From: Aptenodytes patagonicus
Lineage: Eukaryota; Chordata; Aves; Sphenisciformes; Spheniscidae
DNA: 64,000 nucleotides
Direction: 5' to 3'
Assembly: GCF_965638725.1 (NCBI RefSeq)
Contig: NC_134975.1
Coordinates: forward strand, 2,802,179-2,866,178
The notes beneath the pieces were generated by a model. That model did no database searches. It had not been told where the DNA came from and saw nothing but the letters and a program-made list of their open reading frames with translations. The position numbers and the translations under genes are program-made. Of the stretch, positions 59,701-64,000 are shown in pieces (the stretch's first letter is position 1; each line of letters opens with the position of its first letter).

Positions 59701-62700
59701 CACCTGAGCTGTGCTGGTGCTCGGCTCCTGGCACTGCCGTCCATCCCGGCGGGGTGAGCAGGACCATCCTGCTCCCAGCTCCTCCTGCCTGTTCCCTTGT
59801 CGAGTTCCCTACGTCTGTGTCTCTTTATGCTGTTGCAAGTCAACTACAGGCTGCATTTACAGGAGGAAGAATTGCTTTTCTTCTTTCCTTTTTTTTTTTT
59901 CCAAGTGGTTTTTAGAGGTTAAAAATTCCTGTCTAATTCAGCTCCTTGGGGTGTACCACAAGCTTGTCACATGTAATAAATTGGCTCATTTATTAGTGTG
60001 CCAACACAGTCAAAAGCAAACAAAGTGGCTTGTAGATTAATCCTGCCCTGTTTGTGATAAGTAGTTTGATCCAGGCTCTTTGCAGGGGAATAATGGACAC
60101 GGCAGATCAGTTTTGACTGATGAACTGTGCACTTTATTTCAGTGCCTTCATTCTTTCGGCCCGTATATTGATACTACTTAATTAACCCTTAATTTGCAAT
60201 TACTCAGTGCCCAGATAGCGCTGCTATTTAGCCCTCTGCAAAAAACAAAAGCTGTGAAGTGGTAGCTGGTAAGAAATTCTCCCAGGAATCCTTTGCTGGG
60301 TGCCCTGGATTGGGGCTGGGAAAGAGGAGAAACCCATGTCCCCGATGGCAGCAATGGAGCCTGGGAGTCCTGAGCTCCGTATCCCCCATCCTGGAGGAGC
60401 CCATCGCCCCAGTGCCAAGCCAGTTGGCTAACTGGAAACATACTGGAACGTATTTGACATGCAGCCTGCATGCAGGGGAGTGATCTGGCATCTGGAGCCC
60501 ATTAGATTTCTGTTCTTTGGGCACCCCTTGTGCAAGAAGGGGCACGTGTGTGTCAAAAGCCCAGAGTTAGTCACTTTGCACAAAACGGACAAATGAAAGG
60601 TGATGAAGTTTTCACTGTGGCAGGCTGGGGAACCTTTCTGCAAGGTGTGATGTTTGTGTGCTCTTAGCAGGGGCTTTCATGGGCTGCTCCTGCCGTGGGA
60701 GGAACCTCTTGCCCATCTCCGCAGCAGCAGCAGCGTGCCAGGCTGTGGGGCAGCTTGTTGAAGATTTCCTGCTGGACTTTAGTTCTGCAAAGGCTTTGGT
60801 GCATTTGGGAAGGGTAGAGGAGAAACCCAGTCTGCTCCATCTGCTCCTCGAGTAGCAATTTGCTGTTTCATAGTGTGGAGGACAGAGGGATGGGTGTGCA
60901 AAGGTGTCTGCCTGGGATGTGCTAAGGGGTCTTGTGCAGGGTCAGGAGAACCACGGGGTCGGAGCCAACAGGTCCTGTCCATCCCTCGTCCAAACTCGCC
61001 TTGGCCCTTGCCCAGTGAAGCAAGATGAGCTCCTCCTCCCTCGCCCTCCTTGCTGCCGGTGGGGTGAGCAGGCAGTGCAAGCCCTGCCTGTCCCTGCGGC
61101 AGTACCCCCGCAGCTGCCTCCTGCAGAAGGGGCTCAGGCTGAACTGGAGAAGGCTCCATCTGAGAGGAGCCACCCCCAGGTCTCCCGTTTAACCTCGGTC
61201 TCCCATTAATTATGCCAACTGCGTGCTGCAATCAGGGGCTGGGGCGCAGGAATGGCAGTGGGGTGGTGGGAGATGAGGCTGGAGGAGAAGCGCTGGTGCA
61301 GCCCTGGGGTGGGATTGAGCTGCCGGGCTGAAGGCAAGAGCCAGGGCTACCCCCGCCTGCCTGGAGTGTTTGCAGTCCCGGCATTCCTCCCCTGGGGTTT
61401 GCAGTGCCCCTGCCACAGCCACGTGTGCTGCTGAGAGCCTTCAGCCCCCGCTGGAGCAGCACCTGCTGGGAGCCTGCGGATTAAGGTTAAAAGCACGTCT
61501 AGTGTAGCTCGGCAGTGACAGCTCGCAGGGAGTGAAACCAAGCCCTCGCTGGCGGGGAGCGTGTTGGCAGGGCGGGAACTGTGCTGGATGAGGATGTGCT
61601 GGCACAAGGAGCGCTGGGCTGGACCTTGCAAGCTGCGCGTGATGTAACGTTCCTCTCCAAGGAGAGTTTAAGCTTATTTAGGACAAACTCCACCGGTGGA
61701 GACTTTAGATGAAGGTGACTGCTGGTCTCAATAGTTGTCTAAAACGGGACCGTGCCTGGACAAAGTGCTCAGCGTGTGATGTGCTGCAGGTGCCCTTCTC
61801 GGTGCTCACCTGGCACTTCGCCTGCTGCAAAGGATGGGGTGGTCCGCAGGGAGCTCGGGGAGCTATTTCTGCCACTGCCCCTGCTGCCAGCAGGGCTGAT
61901 GTGCTGCCTGCCCTGCTGATGTGAGGGCAAGGCATAAACAGCCACTGTCTCCCCATAAAATGGGATTTTAGTATTTCGCTTGCATGCTGCCGTTGACTCA
62001 GCAGAGGCATGTTGGTGGCTCCAGCAAGAGCTGGCGAAACGCTGCGTATTCAGCCCTAAAGTGAAACTTAGGTTTCGGTCCGGGGAGGAGAGGAGAGCCT
62101 GCAGAGGGGAGTCGGGCTTTGCAGAGCTCTCTGGTTGGTGGGCCGCTGACACTGAGCCCGCACTGCACCAGTGCTGTGCCAGGGCTCACTGTCAGTGCGT
62201 CACCCCCAGGCAGCTGCCTTTCCAGCCTGGGGTAAAGCAGTGTTGGAGCCAGGATGTTGGTGGAGTTTTTAACCAGGTTTCAGGATGTTAATCGATTTGT
62301 GGTGTATTTTGTTGTTTGTCTCAATGCCGTGCTTCTTTTCAGAGAAGCTTAAAAACAAAGCCTTGCTTCCTTTGTAATTTTTCTAGTTAATAATGGAGAT
62401 TAAGTCTGCTTGTGTCGCGTAGTCCTGGTTCTTAACCACCCCCCGCAAGCCTGCCTGTGCAGCGGCCTCTTAACAAAGAATGTGTTGGCACCTGAGGGAG
62501 TGCTTGGGGTGGCGGGGGGCCAGGGCAGCTGTGCTCAGGGTGCTCAGCACTGCCTGACCCCATGTGCCCCCGGCCCTCTCAGCAGTGAGGAGTGCCCAGA
62601 GCCATGTGTCTAGGCAGCCCGGAGTGGACATGACCAGCAGGAGCTCGAAACAGGGGGTCTGGGGCTGCTGAGGTCCGGGGTCACCTTCCTCCTGGGACCC

Positions 62701-63621
62701 CAGCCCATCAACCCGGCTCATTCCTGAGGATGGGCACGCGTCCACTGACGGCAGTCTCTGGGGCTGGGCAGAGGGTCCCCATCTGCCCCAGCTGCTCCAG
62801 GTCTCCTTCCTTTTCGCACGATGCTCCTGCTCGGGCTGCGCTCTGCAGAGGGATGGAAAAGGGAAAGTTCACTCCAGACGGGTCACGCTTTTCCTTCCCG
62901 GAGAGCAGCGCCCGCAGCGGTCCCGCCTGCTTTGAAAGGGAAATCCAGTGTCTGTGTAATGAACTTCTTCCAGGGAGAGCTAGGGATGCTGGAGGGGGCA
63001 GAGCCTGGTTTGAGCCTTTTCTGGTGGCCTTTTCTGGCCTCGAGCTGCCGTGGGAGCAGAGAAGATTTGGGACTGGCCTTGCTAGGTGGGTGCTGCTTTT
63101 GCTCTGGGGCACGTGCCGGGCAGGGGAATCCAAACCAAGGAGGTTTTAACATACATCTGGGCAGAGGGAATCAAAGCGCGTTCACACGCTTGCTGCCAGC
63201 ACGGTGCTTGCCTGCTGTTGGCTACTGCAAAAATGTTCCCACAAATGTCCTGAGGAACGCAAGGTTCCCTGAACACCTGCATCTGCCTTAAGAGCTTTTA
63301 CCTGAAATCTCGCTGTGCAAGGCCATGTCTAGCGGGTGATGATCACTGCTGGAGAGCCATGGCAGAGCAGTGTGGCGGGGCTGAGAGTTTCCTTGAGATT
63401 TTGGGTGTTTCCTCCGGGCGATGGGGTTGCAGAGCCGTCACGCTTTCCCTTCGGTGACAGTTCTGCCTTTTGCTGTCTTGCAGGTCCTCAGAGCAAGGTG
63501 TCTCGATGCCAACCCAATGAGCACAACTGCCTGGGCACGGAGCTGTGCATTCACATGAGCAAACTGTGCAACGGGCTCCACGACTGCTTTGACGGCTCCG
63601 ATGAGGGGCCACACTGTCGGG
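38718..63621 (+). CDS. LRP1: LRP1, LDL receptor-related protein 1 (first three exons)
   Basis: Giant endocytic and signalling receptor (about 4,540 aa in human) of the LDL-receptor family. Exons in the window: 38718-38790, 56179-56301 and 63484-63621, joined in phase 1 throughout; the rest lies right of the window. They encode a signal peptide ([20 protein letters not shown]) and the first two LDL-receptor class A repeats. Exon 2 begins [12 protein letters not shown], and both repeats end in the calcium-binding DGSDE signature ([12 protein letters not shown] and [11 protein letters not shown]). LRP2, LRP1B and other family members were considered; the near-identity of the first repeats to LRP1 and the STAT6 neighbour settle it. 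Intron 1 is 17.4 kb and intron 2 is 7.2 kb, long compared with the other genes here. Confidence 0.96.
47660..47739. repeat. 80-bp near-perfect palindrome (long hairpin)
   Basis: Left arm 47660-47698, centre base 47699, right arm 47700-47739. Pairing the arms gives about 33 Watson-Crick pairs, 3 G-T wobbles, 3 mismatches and one bulged base (47726). The inner part is GAATAATTAG against CTAATTATTC, each with a TAATTA homeodomain core. The outer parts are AATAAAAG against CTTTTATT. It looks like a palindromic MITE-like or ancient conserved hairpin element. Confidence 0.85.
47870..48093. repeat. two further small inverted repeats
   Basis: AGGCCAA (47870-47876) / TTGGCCT (47882-47888) with a 5-nt spacer, and TGTGCAAT (48072-48079) / ATTGCACA (48086-48093) with a 6-nt spacer. 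Both lie in the same AT-rich island as the 80-bp palindrome. Confidence 0.75.
51998..52025. repeat. poly(C) run of 28 in LRP1 intron 1
   Basis: Uninterrupted 28 C after a pyrimidine tract. It has G-quadruplex (minus strand) or i-motif potential. The exact length is uncertain in any assembly. Confidence 0.9.
56179..56301 (+). CDS. LRP1: LRP1 exon 2, class A repeat 1
   Basis: Forty-one codons after acceptor ...tcatccag, containing the first LDL-receptor class A repeat ([26 protein letters not shown]). It ends at donor gtatgt. Confidence 0.96.
56302..63483 (+). other. LRP1: LRP1 intron 2
   Basis: 7.2 kb without a recognised gene. An AT-rich stretch at about 60060-60230 (with CTTAATTAACCC and TTTGCAATTACTCAG) stands out from the GC-rich background and may be a conserved non-coding element. 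Confidence 0.7.
63484..63621 (+). CDS. LRP1: LRP1 exon 3, class A repeat 2
   Basis: Forty-six codons after acceptor ...tgtcttgcag, encoding the second class A repeat ([33 protein letters not shown]). It ends at donor gtaggt; the remaining bases to 64000 are intron 3, with nothing else seen. Confidence 0.96.
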
Positions 63622-64000
63622 GTAGGTGTCTGGGGGGGGGCGATGGTGGTCAAAGAAGGGCTGCTGGTAGGGGGGCTGCCCCACGAGATACTGCCCTTGC
63701 CTCCTTTCCTCCCCTACCACAGTAAGAGTCATGAAGTCCCTGTTTGTCCCTGGTTTCTGTCTGTACAGTGTGAGCCCCATGTTGGTTTTGTTTAACGGCT
63801 TCGCACTGGTGCCACCGCACTCCATGCTCCCCTCTCCCGGCCAAGCACAGCCGGCGCGGGACAGCTCAGCACCGGGCTGGCCGGTAGCAGATCCAGAGAT
63901 TAGCCAGAGCCGCTTGCAAGTGAAATGCCCGTCATTCCTGAGCCTGCGGGCCATTAAATAGCTGCATTGTCTCCTGGGTTTAAAAGCTTGGAGGGCTGGG

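Noticed and set aside
1-64000. Search for CR1 LINE ends, tRNA genes, CRISPR arrays and viral genes
   Set aside because: No CR1 3' repeats (ATTCTATG), no tRNA cloverleaf, no spaced repeats and no viral protein motifs were seen by eye. Old, diverged repeats could still be missed.

Overview
This window is vertebrate nuclear DNA carrying spliced genes with GT-AG introns, CpG islands and AATAAA poly(A) signals. It holds five protein-coding genes: MYO1A (-), NEMP1 (-), NAB2 (+), STAT6 (-) and LRP1 (+). As I recall it, this is the order and orientation of human 12q13.3. The high GC content, very short introns, long mononucleotide G/C runs and absence of recognisable SINE/LINE copies suggest a bird microchromosome. 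So does a 29-codon calmodulin-binding exon in MYO1A like the one known from chicken brush-border myosin I. Species cannot be fixed from the sequence alone.

Layout. 1-6.4 kb: MYO1A, 26 coding exons from the start codon into the C-terminal TH1 domain; the last part lies left of the window. 6.4-8.25 kb: intergenic. 8.25-14.1 kb: NEMP1, complete, 9 coding exons plus a long 3'UTR. 13.4-16.7 kb: a CpG island shared head-to-head by NEMP1 and NAB2, with an exact EGR site and a TATA box. 17.2-20.95 kb: NAB2 coding exons and 3'UTR. 20.9-34.8 kb: STAT6, complete in coding sequence (20 coding exons), convergent with NAB2, with oppositely oriented poly(A) signals only a few bases apart. 34.8-38.1 kb: intergenic, with a minisatellite and a second CpG-rich patch carrying a CTCF-like motif. 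38.1-64 kb: LRP1 promoter, exon 1 (signal peptide), a 17.4-kb first intron, exons 2 and 3 (first two LDL-receptor class A repeats) and the start of intron 3.

All exon joins of the five genes were checked for reading phase. The frames close: NEMP1 425 aa, NAB2 468 aa, STAT6 840 aa. Every junction has GT-AG ends except one GC-AG intron in MYO1A. NAB2 and STAT6 are transcription regulators (EGR corepressor and IL-4/IL-13 effector). NEMP1 is an inner nuclear membrane protein, MYO1A a microvillar motor and LRP1 a giant endocytic receptor. They share a conserved neighbourhood rather than a pathway.

I found no mobile gene system, CRISPR array or novel operon. The most notable unexplained structures are a near-perfect 80-bp palindrome in LRP1 intron 1, the interlocked NAB2/STAT6 poly(A) signals, the CTCF-like site between STAT6 and LRP1, and an altered coactivator motif at the STAT6 C terminus.
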